Counted from the first letter of the stretch, positions 33,126 to 42,388 are shown. The stretch: 64,000 nucleotides of DNA from Marmoricola sp. (GCA_025964795.1 JAOPYC010000137.1:1-64000), one strand, 5' to 3'. Translations and numbers: made by a program. The notes: generated by a model from the sequence alone, not told the origin.

Positions 33126-34121
33126 TCACCAGCGGTCGTGGACCAGCTCCCGCACCCGCCCGTCGTAGATCGACCGGACGCCGTCCATGAACTCGACGCC
33201 GAGGTTGGCCGCCTCGCCGGCTGCGGCGTTGGAGCGGGCCTGCCGCTCGTTGCGCGCGCCCGGGATGACGGTGCTGACACCAGGCTGCTGCCAGATCCAC
33301 GCGATCGCGGCCTGCGCCGGGGTCAGGCTGCCCGGGGCGGACTCCTTGACCAGGCGGGTGAAGTCGCCGGCCGCCTGCAGGCCGACGTCGTAGGGCACCC
33401 CGGAGAAGGTCTCGCCCACGTCGAAGGCGCTGCCGTCGCGGTTGAAGCTGCGGTGGTCGTCGTCGGCGAAGGTGGTGTTCTCGTCGTACTTGCCCGAGAG
33501 CAGACCCGAGGCCAGCGGCACCCGCGCGATGATGCCGACGCCAGCGGTCTCCGCGGCCGGCAGCACCTGCTCGAGCGGCTTGAGCCGCAACGCGTTCAGG
33601 ATGATCTGCACGGTCGCGAGGTGCGGACGCGCGATCGCGGCCAGGGCCTGGTCGACGGTCTCCACGCTGACGCCGTACGCCGCGATCGAGCCGTCCTCGA
33701 CCAACGCGTCGAGCGCGTCGTACGTCGCGTCGGCCTCGATCACCGCCGAGGGCGGGCAGTGCAGCTGCACCAGGTCGAGCCGGTCGACGCCGAGGTTGGT
33801 GCGGGACCGGTCGATCCAGGAGCGGAAGTTCTCCGGCGTGTAGTTCTCGAGGGTCTGGTCGGCCCGGCGACCCATCTTGGTGGCGATGGTGAAGCCGGCG
33901 TCCGCGTTGTCGGCGGCGAACCGGCCGACGATCTGCTCGCTGCGACCGTCGCCGTAGACGTCGGCGGTGTCGTAGAAGGTGACGCCCGCCTCGGCCGAGG
34001 CCTCGAGCACCGCGCGTGCGTCCGCCTCGCTGACGTCGCCCCAGTCGGCGCCGAGCTGCCACGTCCCCAGCCCGACGGCCGAGACGGTGCGCCCCGTGCG
34101 ACCCAGAAGTCTGTGCTCCAT
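33126..34121 (-). CDS. Aldo/keto reductase
   Basis: A 331-residue TIM-barrel oxidoreductase. The catalytic tetrad is visible: Asp and Tyr in FYDTADVYG, Lys in IATKMG and His in DLVQLHCPP. Near the C-terminus, STVIPGARN gives the NADPH phosphate-binding pattern. Members reduce aldehydes or ketones, or oxidise sugars, with NADP(H). I chose the ATG at 34121, which follows GGAAGAGGAA; the open frame continues upstream but without homologous sequence. It is transcribed after galM with a 110-bp gap, so co-transcription is uncertain. Confidence 0.9.
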   Translation of the reverse strand: MEHRLLGRTGRTVSAVGLGTWQLGADWGDVSEADARAVLEASAEAGVTFYDTADVYGDGRSEQIVGRFAADNADAGFTIATKMGRRADQTLENYTPENFRSWIDRSRTNLGVDRLDLVQLHCPPSAVIEADATYDALDALVEDGSIAAYGVSVETVDQALAAIARPHLATVQIILNALRLKPLEQVLPAAETAGVGIIARVPLASGLLSGKYDENTTFADDDHRSFNRDGSAFDVGETFSGVPYDVGLQAAGDFTRLVKESAPGSLTPAQAAIAWIWQQPGVSTVIPGARNERQARSNAAAGEAANLGVEFMDGVRSIYDGRVRELVHDRW

Positions 34122-34231
34122 CAGTTCCTCTTCCTGCTCATTCGTCGAAACCACCATCCTCACGTACCCCCGTCTCCGGACCTCACCCGGTAGGACGGAG
34201 CGTCCGGGCGGCGCGGGCGTTCGGCCCGCCG

Positions 34232-35266
34232 TCAGGGCAGGGGCACGAACCGCCAGTCGAGGGCGGCCCGGTAGGTCTCTCCCGGCCGGAGCGCCGCCGA
34301 GCCGAAGTCCGGGCGGTTGGGGGTGTCCGGGAACAGCTGCGGCTCGAGCGCGAGGCCGTCGCCCTGGCGGTAGAGCCGCCCCTCGGTCGAGCCGAGCACG
34401 CCGTCGAGCCCGTTGCCCGTGTAGACCTGCAGCCCGGGCTGGTCGCTGTGCAGCTCCATCCGGGTGCCGGTGCGCGGTGAGTCCAGGGTGGCCACGAGGC
34501 GCCAGCCGTCGCCCGCGGGCGCGTAGTTGTGGTCGATGCCGTGCGCTGCGAGGACCTGGTCGTGGCGTCCGCGGACGGCCTCGGCCAGCCGCGTGGGACG
34601 GCGTACGTCGAAGGGGGTGCCCGCTACCGGCTCCAGCCCGCCCGACGGGATCCCGGTGTCGTCGACCGGGAGGTAGTCGTCGGCGTCGATCCGCAGCAGC
34701 TGCTCGTCGATGGACCCGGACCCCTCGCCGTCGAGGTTGAAGTAGGCGTGGCTGGTCAGGTTCACCACGGTCGGGGCGTCCGTCGACGCGGCGAACCGGA
34801 CCTCGACGCTGTCCTCGGTCGTCTCGAAGCGCACCGTCACCGTCAGCTGGCCGGGGAAGCCCTGGTCCCCGCCGGGACTCGTCAGCCGCAGCGTGACGTG
34901 CCGGTCCGAGCTGTCCGCGACGGCCCAGAGCTGCCGGTCGAACCCCTCCGGCCCGCCGTGCAGGTTGTTGCCCCGGTCGTTGGTCTCGAGCTGCACCTCG
35001 GCCCCGTCGAGCGAGAAGCGCCCTCCGGCGATCCGGTTCGCGTAGCGGCCGATCGTGCCGCCGAGGTAGTGCGTCGAGGCGCGGTGCTCGGCGACCGTGG
35101 CGTTGCCGAGCACCACGTTGCGGCGTACGCCGTCGCCGCCGGTGACCCATAGCCGGTGCACGGTGGCCCCGAGGTCGAGCAGTTCGAGCACCGGCCCGGG
35201 CTCCTGGCCGATCGTCAGGCGCTGGACGGGCCCGTGGGGTGAGTCGCCGAACGGCTCTGTTCGCAT
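34232..35266 (-). CDS. galM: Aldose 1-epimerase (galactose mutarotase)
   Basis: A 344-residue beta-sandwich enzyme that interconverts alpha and beta anomers of galactose and glucose. The conserved elements are TIGRYANRIAGGRFSLDG, NNLHGGPEGFD (catalytic histidine), NLTSHAYFNLDGEG (second histidine), GIDHNYA and the C-terminal glutamate in ALEPQLFPDTPNRPDF. Length is typical. No other galactose (Leloir) genes are in the window, so the sugar is not fixed by context. Confidence 0.9.
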   Translation of the reverse strand: MRTEPFGDSPHGPVQRLTIGQEPGPVLELLDLGATVHRLWVTGGDGVRRNVVLGNATVAEHRASTHYLGGTIGRYANRIAGGRFSLDGAEVQLETNDRGNNLHGGPEGFDRQLWAVADSSDRHVTLRLTSPGGDQGFPGQLTVTVRFETTEDSVEVRFAASTDAPTVVNLTSHAYFNLDGEGSGSIDEQLLRIDADDYLPVDDTGIPSGGLEPVAGTPFDVRRPTRLAEAVRGRHDQVLAAHGIDHNYAPAGDGWRLVATLDSPRTGTRMELHSDQPGLQVYTGNGLDGVLGSTEGRLYRQGDGLALEPQLFPDTPNRPDFGSAALRPGETYRAALDWRFVPLP

Positions 35267-35375
35267 GGTCGAACGCTAGCGCCGTACGACGTACCGCTCC
35301 GTCACCAACGTGACCGGACGGCTGGCTCCGGCGGACGAGGTGGTGCTCCAGGTCACGGCTGGTGGGCGGGTCGGG

Positions 35376-35969
35376 CTAGTCGATCGGGCGCAGCTCGTCG
35401 GCGTACGAGAGCGACACCCGACGCAGGACGCCGGCGTCGTTGACGGCGTACTGCCCCATCCGCCACAGCGGCGGGCTGTAGGCGTGCACGCTGACCGAGC
35501 CGTGCACGGCACCGTTGAGCCGGTGGATGTGGTCGGGGCCGAAGGAGAACACCCGGCCCGCACCCACGCGGGTCTCCCGCGCACCCTCGGCGAGGGTCAG
35601 GTTGTTCTCGACCAGCTCGCCTGCGACGACCGCCACCGCGCCCGAGGAGATGTCGTGGTCGTGCCAGCCGGTGTCGTTCTCCGGCGTCCAGCACAGCAGC
35701 CAGATGTCGACGTGGGCGTCGCGGTGGAGCGAGGCGTAGACGCGTTCCTCACCGTCGAAGGCGACGTGGTGCTGCCACAGCTCGGGCTGCTGGGCGATCG
35801 AGGCGGCCAGCTCCTCGAGCTCGGCCTGCGTCAGGTCGCGGTCCGGCACGTCGGTGACGGCCTGGTCGGCCGGGTAGGAGGCCAGGTCGGCCGCCTGCTC
35901 GGCGGGTACGCCGGTGGCCGAGGGCTTCCTGGTCACCGGGTCGAGGACGATCAGCTCGCCACTGCCCAT
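35376..35969 (-). CDS. Cysteine dioxygenase-type cupin
   Basis: A 197-residue iron-binding cupin. The metal histidines are seen in GWHDHDISSGAV (two) and SFGPDHIHRLNG (third). This matches thiol dioxygenases of the CDO type I fold, which oxidise cysteine or 3-mercaptopropionate to the sulfinate. The ATG at 35969 lies 19 bp inside the end of the amidohydrolase gene, so the two are coupled. Whether the thiol is cysteine or another one cannot be told. Confidence 0.85.
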   Translation of the reverse strand: MGSGELIVLDPVTRKPSATGVPAEQAADLASYPADQAVTDVPDRDLTQAELEELAASIAQQPELWQHHVAFDGEERVYASLHRDAHVDIWLLCWTPENDTGWHDHDISSGAVAVVAGELVENNLTLAEGARETRVGAGRVFSFGPDHIHRLNGAVHGSVSVHAYSPPLWRMGQYAVNDAGVLRRVSLSYADELRPID

Positions 35970-36916
35970 TCCCGCTCACCTCCGTCGCTCCTCGGGTCGC
36001 TCGACAGCAGCCGGGTCGGGTTGAGGACCCTGACCGCCCGGGTGGCCGCGTCGCCGAGGAACTCGGTCAGCGGGTCGCCGTACGGGCGGTCGCTGCCGAG
36101 CACCAGGGCGTCGATCCCGAGCACGCGGACGACGGCCTCGAGGGCACGAACCCCGGTGCCGGAGGTGTCGACGAACACGTTCGCGTCGATCGGCGCACGC
36201 GTCCCGCCCCGCAGGGCGTGGCGCTCCGCCAGCACCGGCGCCAGCCCGGCCCCGGCCGCGAAGACCACCTTGAGCCGGGGGAACAGGGTGCGGCCGCTGA
36301 CGGCGTTCCAGCCCCACCAGGCGGCCTGCAGCTGCGCGGTGTAGCCGACGACCGGCGCCCACCATGCGGGGAGGGTCCCCGCCGACGGGCGACGAGGCTC
36401 CGGCCCGGGGTGCACGAAGACCGGCTTGCCGGCGAGCTCGGCGGCGAGCAGCACGTGCGCGGCGGCCTCCCACGCGAGCGGGGTGAGCAGGTCGGTGGCC
36501 GGCAGCTGCACGCCCACGAAGCGGTTCTCGGCGAGCACCGCGTTGAGGCCGACCACGTCGACCTGCTCGCGGGGCACCGAGGCCCAGGCGAGGAAGTGCC
36601 CGGGCAGTGCCCGGACACCGTCGTGCCAGGCGTCGATCAGCGGCTGGGCCTCGGGCCGGCGCAGGCTCTCGATCCCGAGGGGTGCGGAGAGGCTGAGGCA
36701 GGAGCTGCCCACCCCCGTCTGTTGGTCCGCCGCGACACGTAGCGCGACGTCATGGGCCTGCGGGTCCACGTCGTACGGCGGTTCGCCGTCGGTGAACAGC
36801 GTCCAGCCGCGCAGGTACGGCGCCCGCGAGCGCGCCCGCAGCCGGTCGACGAGCTCGTCGGGCCACAGGTGCTGGTGCACGTCGACCGCGGAGCTGTCGA
36901 TCTGGTGTTCAGGCAT
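35951..36916 (-). CDS. Amidohydrolase-2 family metal-dependent hydrolase
   Basis: A 321-residue TIM-barrel protein with the N-terminal metal motif VDVHQHLWPDE, a KPVFVHPGP strand with the next histidine, and VFVDTSGTG and LVLGSDRPYG near the C-terminus (the aspartate ligand). This is the ACMSD/amidohydrolase-2 group, which holds decarboxylases and lactonases; the substrate is unknown. An AAAGGAGG ribosome site (36934-36927, minus strand) lies 10 bases before the ATG. Upstream is an unusually AT-rich 40 bp that probably contains the promoter. It overlaps the CDO-like gene by 19 bp, so both may serve one thiol or aromatic pathway. Confidence 0.8.
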   Translation of the reverse strand: MPEHQIDSSAVDVHQHLWPDELVDRLRARSRAPYLRGWTLFTDGEPPYDVDPQAHDVALRVAADQQTGVGSSCLSLSAPLGIESLRRPEAQPLIDAWHDGVRALPGHFLAWASVPREQVDVVGLNAVLAENRFVGVQLPATDLLTPLAWEAAAHVLLAAELAGKPVFVHPGPEPRRPSAGTLPAWWAPVVGYTAQLQAAWWGWNAVSGRTLFPRLKVVFAAGAGLAPVLAERHALRGGTRAPIDANVFVDTSGTGVRALEAVVRVLGIDALVLGSDRPYGDPLTEFLGDAATRAVRVLNPTRLLSSDPRSDGGEREWAVAS

Positions 36917-37081
36917 CTGACTCAGCCTCCTTTCACTCTAGTAAGTGCAGTGACTTTATCGTATTAATGCAACCCGTGGGGCGAGGTCCAGATCCGGGCG
37001 CGTCGCCCAGGACCAGGGAACACCCTCGGGCCGCACGTGGTTGCAGACACCGACCCCGCCGATCTTCCCCAAGGAGCTTTC

Positions 37082-38152
37082 GTGCCCAGCCTGTTCGAGC
37101 CGATCACCCTGCGCTCGCTGACCGTCCGCAACCGAGTGTGGCTGGCGCCGATGTGCCAGTACTCCGCCGTCGACGGAGTGCCGAACGACTGGCACCTCGT
37201 CAACCTCGGAGCCCGGGCCACCGGCGGCTTCGGGCTGCTCCTGACCGAGGCGGCGGCCGTCGTGCCCGAGGGTCGGATCTCGCCGGAGGACGCGGGCCTC
37301 TGGAACGACGAGCAGACCCAGGCCTGGCGTCGGATCGTCGACTTCGTGCACGGGCAGGGAGCCGCGGTCGGCGTCCAGCTGGCGCACGCCGGCCGCAAGG
37401 CCTCGACGTACCGGCCGTGGGCCGATCACGACGGCTCGGTCCCGGAGGCCGAGGGCGGCTGGACCACGACGGCCCCGTCGGCCGTCGCCTTCGAGGGGTA
37501 CGCCGAGCCGGCAGCCCTGTCCGTCGCCGAGATCGCCGACGTCGTCACCGCCTTCGCGGAGGCGACCCGTCGTGCCGTCGAGGCCGGCTTCGACACCGTC
37601 GAGCTGCACGCGGCCCACGGCTACCTGCTCCACCAGTTCCTCTCGCCGCTGTCCAACCGGCGCGAGGACGACTACGGCGGCTCGTTCGAGAACCGGGTCC
37701 GGATCGTGCTCGAGACGGTGGACGCCGTACGTCGGGCCCTGCCGCACACCGCTCCCCTGCTGGTGCGCATCTCCGGCACCGACTGGATCGACGGCGGCTG
37801 GGACCTCGAGCAGAGCACCCGCCTCGCCGCCCTGCTGAAGGACCACGGGGTCGACCTGGTCGACGTCTCCTCGGGCGGCAACGCACCGGCCTCCATCCCG
37901 GTGGGACCGGGCTACCAGGTGCCGCTGGCAGCCGGGGTCCGCTCGGCCGGGCTCCCCACCGGTGCCGTCGGGCTGATCACCGAGCCGGAGCAGGCGCAGA
38001 AGATCGTCGCCAACGGCGAGGCCGATGTCGTGCTGCTGGCCCGGGCCGCCCTGCGGGAGTCCGCCTGGCCGCTGCGCGCCGCCCACGAGCTGGGGGTAGC
38101 GCCGGCGGACGCCCCCTGGCCCGAGCAGTACGCCCGCGCCCACTGGCGCTGA
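37082..38152 (+). CDS. Old-yellow-enzyme NADH:flavin oxidoreductase (YqjM-like)
   Basis: A 356-residue FMN-dependent ene-reductase. It shows the YqjM-class cysteine in LAPMCQYSAVDG, LTEAAAVVPEGR, the active-site HAGRKAS, HAAHGYLLHQFLSPLSNRR with REDDYGGSFENR, and the phosphate-binding end EADVVLLARAAL. It reduces activated C=C bonds with NAD(P)H. I chose the GTG at 37082 because AAGGAG lies five bases before it and homologues start at PSLFEPITL; a GTG at 37037 is in frame but lacks a site. It is divergent from the amidohydrolase gene. Confidence 0.9.
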   Translation: MPSLFEPITLRSLTVRNRVWLAPMCQYSAVDGVPNDWHLVNLGARATGGFGLLLTEAAAVVPEGRISPEDAGLWNDEQTQAWRRIVDFVHGQGAAVGVQLAHAGRKASTYRPWADHDGSVPEAEGGWTTTAPSAVAFEGYAEPAALSVAEIADVVTAFAEATRRAVEAGFDTVELHAAHGYLLHQFLSPLSNRREDDYGGSFENRVRIVLETVDAVRRALPHTAPLLVRISGTDWIDGGWDLEQSTRLAALLKDHGVDLVDVSSGGNAPASIPVGPGYQVPLAAGVRSAGLPTGAVGLITEPEQAQKIVANGEADVVLLARAALRESAWPLRAAHELGVAPADAPWPEQYARAHWR

Positions 38153-38155
38153 CCC

Positions 38156-39391
38156 TCAGGCGCTCGACCCCGGGGCGAGCCGGGCACCGGGAGGCAGCTC
38201 GGAGCTGACCACGCTCTCGCGCCCCACGATCGGGATCGAGTCGGGGTCGTCGAGGGCCACCGACGCGTCGCCCACCCGGGCCCCGTCGCGCAGCTCGCTG
38301 CCCGCGTCGACGATCGCCCGGGTCACCCGGGCACCGCGGCGCACCACCGTGTCGGCGAGCAGGACGCTCTCGTTCACCTCGGCGCCGGCCTCGACCACGA
38401 CGCCGGGCCCGAGCACGCTGCGGGTCACCTCACCCGCGACGACGCACCCGGAGCTGAGCAGCGTCTCGCTGATCCGGGCTCCCGCGAGCACGCGAGCGGG
38501 TTCCCGCTGCGGCTGCTGGGTCATCAGCGGCCAGCTGCTGCTGAACAGCCCCGCGGCGCCGTCGAGCAGCTCGAGATGGGCGTTCAGGTAGTGGTGCGGC
38601 TGGCCCAGGTCGCGCCAGTAGCCGTCGAGGGCGTGCGCGTAGACCCGGCCGCGGTCGACGAACCGCGGGACGAGCAGGTCACCGAAGTCCCCCAGGCCCG
38701 AGTCGCCCTCGTCACCGCCGTCCTGGGCCTCGGCCTGCTCCCGGTGCAGCTCCTCGAGCACCTCGACGAGGGCGTCGGGCTCGTAGAGGAAGACCTCGGT
38801 CGCGACCGTGCTCGAGGCCGGCTCCTCCGGCTTGTAGGCGAACGAGGTCACCCGGCCGAGCCGGTTCACCTCCACCACCGCGTGGTCGGCGGCATCCTCG
38901 GCGTACGTCCCGGAGAGGTCGGTGGTGACCATGGTGACCTCGGCGCCCTTGTCCCGGTGGGTGCGCACGACGTCGCGGTAGTCGAGCCGGTAGACGTGGT
39001 CCGCGCTCATCACCAGGACCAGGTCGGGAGCGGCCGTCCGGATCTCGTCACGCAGCCGGTAGAGCTCGTCGGCGTTCCCCTTGGCGAAGCCCTCCTCGTC
39101 CAGCGCCCCGGTGCCCTCCTGGGGCACCAGCAGCCGCAGCCCACCGCGCGTCCGGTCGAGGTCCCAGGGCCGGCCGTTGCGCACCTGGTCCTCCAGCGCG
39201 GAGGCCTGGTAGGCGACGGAGAGCCATACGTCGTCGATGCCGGAGTTGACCAGGTTGGACAGCGGGAGGTCGAGCAGCTGGTAGCTGCCCGCGAACGGCA
39301 GGGCCGGCTTGGCCCGCTCCAGGGTCAGCACGTCCATGCGCCCGCCGGCGCCTCCCGCCTGGATGATGGCCAGCACCTTCGTCGACTCCAT
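38156..39391 (-). CDS. GlgC-like sugar-nucleotide pyrophosphorylase
   Basis: A 411-residue nucleotidyltransferase. The N-terminal Rossmann-like domain has QAGGAGGRMDVLTLERAKPALPF, close to the GlgC signature, then LPLSNLVNSGIDDVWL and the catalytic LVMSADHVYRLDYRD. The C-terminal part is a left-handed beta helix with hexapeptide-like repeats (about 310-400). An acidic insertion of about 20 residues (EAQDGGDEGDSG) precedes the usual DFGDLLVPR. It most likely makes ADP- or another NDP-glucose from glucose-1-phosphate. No glycogen genes are next to it. It converges on the OYE gene, with 3 bp between the stops. Confidence 0.82.
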   Translation of the reverse strand: MESTKVLAIIQAGGAGGRMDVLTLERAKPALPFAGSYQLLDLPLSNLVNSGIDDVWLSVAYQASALEDQVRNGRPWDLDRTRGGLRLLVPQEGTGALDEEGFAKGNADELYRLRDEIRTAAPDLVLVMSADHVYRLDYRDVVRTHRDKGAEVTMVTTDLSGTYAEDAADHAVVEVNRLGRVTSFAYKPEEPASSTVATEVFLYEPDALVEVLEELHREQAEAQDGGDEGDSGLGDFGDLLVPRFVDRGRVYAHALDGYWRDLGQPHHYLNAHLELLDGAAGLFSSSWPLMTQQPQREPARVLAGARISETLLSSGCVVAGEVTRSVLGPGVVVEAGAEVNESVLLADTVVRRGARVTRAIVDAGSELRDGARVGDASVALDDPDSIPIVGRESVVSSELPPGARLAPGSSA

Positions 39392-39613
39392 CGGCCCATC
39401 GTGCCCGAGGCGGTGCTGCGAGCCCCAAGCTGCCGCTCACGTCTCGGAATGTGCCCCCGCCGTGACCGGAGAGCGCCTACGGTGTTGTAAAGGGCAGCCG
39501 AAGCAGCCGGATTAGTCCTTTCCGTGGCTTTGTCCCCTTAAATGGGGCATTAACCCACAAAACTCATATTCTTTTCCCGTAGTCCCTTCCGGACAAGAAA
39601 CGATTGAGGTTCC
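39392..39613 (+). other. AT-rich leader upstream of the large secreted protein gene
   Basis: This 222-bp gap serves the divergent GlgC-like and secreted-protein genes. From about 39481 it is clearly AT-richer than its surroundings (for example TTGTAA at 39485-39490, and CCCCTTAAATGGGG inside 39534-39549, a small hairpin). A long untranslated leader is likely. I could not match it to a known riboswitch, and no promoter is convincing enough to place. Confidence 0.45.
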
Positions 39614-42232
39614 GTGCGCGCTCCCGCTTCCCGCCGGCTCGGTGCAGGTGTCGCCGTGGCGGCCGCCATCATCTCCTTGTTCACGGCCCTCCCCGCCACG
39701 GCCCTGACCCCGGGTGTCGCCTTCTCGGCCACGAACCTCTCCACGTGGCAGACCGACGGCGTGGTCTGGGCGATCGGCCAGTCCCACGGCAAGATCGTCG
39801 CCGGCGGCGACTTCACCACGCTGCGTCCCCCCGAGGGCACCTCGGGGACGCCGGTCGCGGTCCAGTCCCTGGCCATCCTGAACGCCGAGACGGGCGCACC
39901 CGACACCTGCCAGCTGCCCGCCCTGCTGACCGGAGGAACGCCCACGATCCGGGCGGTCGCCACCTCCGACGACGGCAACACGGTCTACGTCGGCGGCAAC
40001 TTCTCCAACATCGGCGGGACCACGGTGTCCCGCGTGGCAGCCATCGACGTGCAGACCTGCACGGTGTTGCCGCTGCGTCCCAACAACATCTCCTCGACCG
40101 TCAACACGCTGGCCGTCCGCGGCAACACGCTCTACGTCGGTGGTGCGTTCACTACCGTGGCCGGTCAGCCGCGGCAGCACTTCGCCGCCCTGAACGCGAC
40201 CACGGGCGCGCTGCTGGTGCCCTGGGTGGCCGACGCCGACGACACCGGCCGGGGCATCGGCATCTCGCCGGACGGGACCAAGGTGGCCATCGGCGGTGAC
40301 TTCGCGACGGTGAACGGCGCCGCCTCACACTCCATCGCGGTGGTCGACGCCACCACCGGCGCCAACCTGAAGGACTACGGCAGCACCTTCGTCCCGACGA
40401 CCTCGGACACCAAGAACATCTTCAGCGGCACCGACGGCCGCTTCTACGTCTCCAACGAGGGCACGGGCACCAACGTCTTCGACGGGCGGATCGCTCTCTC
40501 GTGGGACACCCTCGACGAGGTCTGGCGGGACACCTGCCTGGGCGCCACGCAGGCCACCTACCAGTACCAGGGCGCGTTGTACGTCGCCAGCCACGCGCAC
40601 AACTGCCAGGACAACGGCTACCAGGACGGGAAGCGCAACTTCTTCATGGCCGAGGGCGCCTCGACGGGCGACCTCCTCGGCTGGGACCCCACCGCGAACA
40701 ACGGCACCGGGGAGGGCGTCGGACCCCGCTCCATCACCGTGGCCTCCGGGGCGACCACCGCGAAGGACTACCTCTGGTACGGCGGGGAGTTCACCCAGGT
40801 CAACGGGAAACCCCAGCAGGGACTCACCCGCTTCGGACCGGACGACGTGATCGCACCCCCGACCGTGCAGTCCGTGGCGGCCGAGGCGCTGGCCGAGGGA
40901 TCGATCCAGGTGCGGTGGCAGGCCTCCGTTGACCCCGATGACAGCGAGCTCAGCTACGCCGTCTTCCGGGACTCCGAGACCAACCCCGTGTGGACCGGCA
41001 CGTCGAGCTCGGTGTGGTGGAAGCGACCGCAGCTGAGCTTCGTCGACACCGACGTGACGGCGGGGAGCACGCACACCTACCGGGTCCAGGTCAGCGACGG
41101 GATCAACTCGAGTGCCCCGTCCCCCGCAGTGTCCGCGACCGCCCTGGCTCCCTCCTCGCGCTACGCCTCCGTGGTGCGTGCCGACGGTCCGGTCGCCTAC
41201 TGGACCTCCTTGGTCATCGGGTCCCCGTCATGGGTCCAGGACTCGGGGGCGGCGACGTCGCAGACCCGGCGGATGCGCGCGGTCCGGCACGGGCCGACGA
41301 GCGACACCGACTCCCCGGTGACCGACGGCTCCGGCTCCCTCAAGTTCGACGGAGTGGGCAACTACTACTCCAGCGACGAGTACGTCCTCGCCCCGACGAC
41401 GTACTCGATCGAGACCTGGATCAAGACGAGCACCACGACCGGCGGCCAGATCGTCGGCTACGGCAACGGTCGGCCCCGGACGGACACCGCGGCGACGCAG
41501 GCCAGCACGAAGTACGACCGGGTGCTCTACATGCAGAACAACGGCCAGGTCCGCTTCGGCGTCAACCCGGGCACGGTCACCACGGTGGTCAGCCCCAAGG
41601 CTCTCAACGACAACAAGTGGCACCACGTCGTCGCCACCCAGGGCTCGGCCGGGATGGCGCTCTACGTCGACGGGGCCCGGGTGGCCACGAACCCGGCCAC
41701 GGGCTCCGCGGCCTACAAGGGCGTCTGGCACGTCGGGGGCGACAGCCTCAGCGGCTTCACCAGCCGGCCGTCGCAGAACTTCTTCAAGGGCCTCATCGAC
41801 GAGACGGCGATCTACCCGGCAGCGCTGAGCGCCGCGAGGGTCACCGCGCACTACACGGCCAACCGCGGGTCCAACCCGCCCGCGCCGCCCGTGGTCGTCC
41901 CGAACCCGAAGATCTCCAGCAGCTCGGTCACGATCCACACCGGCAAGCGCAAGAGGCTCACGCAGACCTTCGTGCTGCGCCTCAGCGCCGCCTCGAAGCA
42001 CACGATCACCGTCGCGGTCGTCACCCGCAACGGCACCGCGCGCGCCAGGCGTGACTACGGCGCCGTCAAGGGCACGGTCGTCTTCCGGCCCGGCCAGGTG
42101 AGCCACGCGATCCCGGTCAGGATCATCGGGCACCCCAAGCTGCGCCGCGCGCGCAGCTACCAGCTCCGGATGGGCCAGGCCCGCGGGGCCACCCTGCGCG
42201 CCTACTACGTCACGGGCACCATCCGGCACTGA
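39614..42232 (+). CDS. Large secreted multi-domain protein (beta-propeller, FnIII, LamG, Calx-beta-like)
   Basis: An 872-residue exported protein. A signal peptide covers residues 1-31, with a cut near ATA-LTP. Five blade-like repeats follow with the pattern GGxFxxVxG: GGDF at 64, GGNF at 127, GGAF at 176, GGDF at 227 and GGEF near 395. Then come an FnIII domain (about 415-512), a concanavalin/LamG domain (about 520-755; YSIETWIKTS, KWHHVVATQG, LYVDGARVATN, GLIDETAIYPAALS) and a basic Calx-beta-like C-terminus (about 770-872). No sortase or membrane anchor is seen. A surface-adhesion or polysaccharide-binding role is likely. The GTG start follows GAGG; the upstream leader is AT-rich. Confidence 0.83.
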   Translation: MRAPASRRLGAGVAVAAAIISLFTALPATALTPGVAFSATNLSTWQTDGVVWAIGQSHGKIVAGGDFTTLRPPEGTSGTPVAVQSLAILNAETGAPDTCQLPALLTGGTPTIRAVATSDDGNTVYVGGNFSNIGGTTVSRVAAIDVQTCTVLPLRPNNISSTVNTLAVRGNTLYVGGAFTTVAGQPRQHFAALNATTGALLVPWVADADDTGRGIGISPDGTKVAIGGDFATVNGAASHSIAVVDATTGANLKDYGSTFVPTTSDTKNIFSGTDGRFYVSNEGTGTNVFDGRIALSWDTLDEVWRDTCLGATQATYQYQGALYVASHAHNCQDNGYQDGKRNFFMAEGASTGDLLGWDPTANNGTGEGVGPRSITVASGATTAKDYLWYGGEFTQVNGKPQQGLTRFGPDDVIAPPTVQSVAAEALAEGSIQVRWQASVDPDDSELSYAVFRDSETNPVWTGTSSSVWWKRPQLSFVDTDVTAGSTHTYRVQVSDGINSSAPSPAVSATALAPSSRYASVVRADGPVAYWTSLVIGSPSWVQDSGAATSQTRRMRAVRHGPTSDTDSPVTDGSGSLKFDGVGNYYSSDEYVLAPTTYSIETWIKTSTTTGGQIVGYGNGRPRTDTAATQASTKYDRVLYMQNNGQVRFGVNPGTVTTVVSPKALNDNKWHHVVATQGSAGMALYVDGARVATNPATGSAAYKGVWHVGGDSLSGFTSRPSQNFFKGLIDETAIYPAALSAARVTAHYTANRGSNPPAPPVVVPNPKISSSSVTIHTGKRKRLTQTFVLRLSAASKHTITVAVVTRNGTARARRDYGAVKGTVVFRPGQVSHAIPVRIIGHPKLRRARSYQLRMGQARGATLRAYYVTGTIRH

Positions 42233-42241
42233 GCCCGGAGT

Positions 42242-42281
42242 GCAGACTCCCGGACCCACATCCGTGGGTCCGGGAGTCTGC
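42242..42281 (+). terminator. Perfect 18-bp hairpin after the secreted-protein gene
   Basis: GCAGACTCCCGGACCCAC pairs along its full length with GTGGGTCCGGGAGTCTGC around the loop ATCC. It begins 9 bp after the stop. It has no T-run but is exceptionally stable. It lies between the secreted-protein gene and the convergent tRNA-Ser gene, so it may insulate both. Confidence 0.85.
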
Positions 42282-42298
42282 GATGTCCCTGGGACATC
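42282..42298. terminator. Second short palindrome beside the 18-bp hairpin
   Basis: GATGTCCC-T-GGGACATC, a perfect inverted repeat with 8-bp arms, directly follows the long hairpin and ends 3 bp before the 3' end of tRNA-Ser. It may terminate the tRNA transcript, which is read on the minus strand, or act with the larger hairpin. Confidence 0.55.
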
Positions 42299-42301
42299 CG
42301 G

Positions 42302-42388
42302 CGGTGGCGGTGGGATTTGAACCCACGGTGGGCTTGCACCCACACACGCTTTCGAGGCGTGCTCCTTAGGCCGCTCGGACACGCCACC
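42302..42388 (-). tRNA. tRNA-Ser (anticodon CGA)
   Basis: Read on the minus strand, the acceptor arm GGTGGCG pairs with CGCCACC and the discriminator is G. The anticodon stem CACGC/GCGTG holds loop CTCGAAA, giving anticodon CGA for UCG codons. A variable arm with GTGGGTG..CCCAC and a T-arm GGGTTCAAATCCC complete an 87-nt class II tRNA, as expected for serine. CCA is not encoded. Confidence 0.95.

Noticed and set aside
39392-39613. A riboswitch (for example cyclic-di-GMP or cyclic-di-AMP type) upstream of the secreted protein
   Set aside because: The region is AT-rich with a small hairpin, but none of the conserved core sequences I know for these riboswitches can be aligned.
42302-42388. tRNA-Ser(CGA) as attachment site of an integrated element
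   Set aside because: No integrase is next to it, no duplicated tRNA 3' end is visible, and the flanking genes (secreted protein, tadA) look like normal chromosome.
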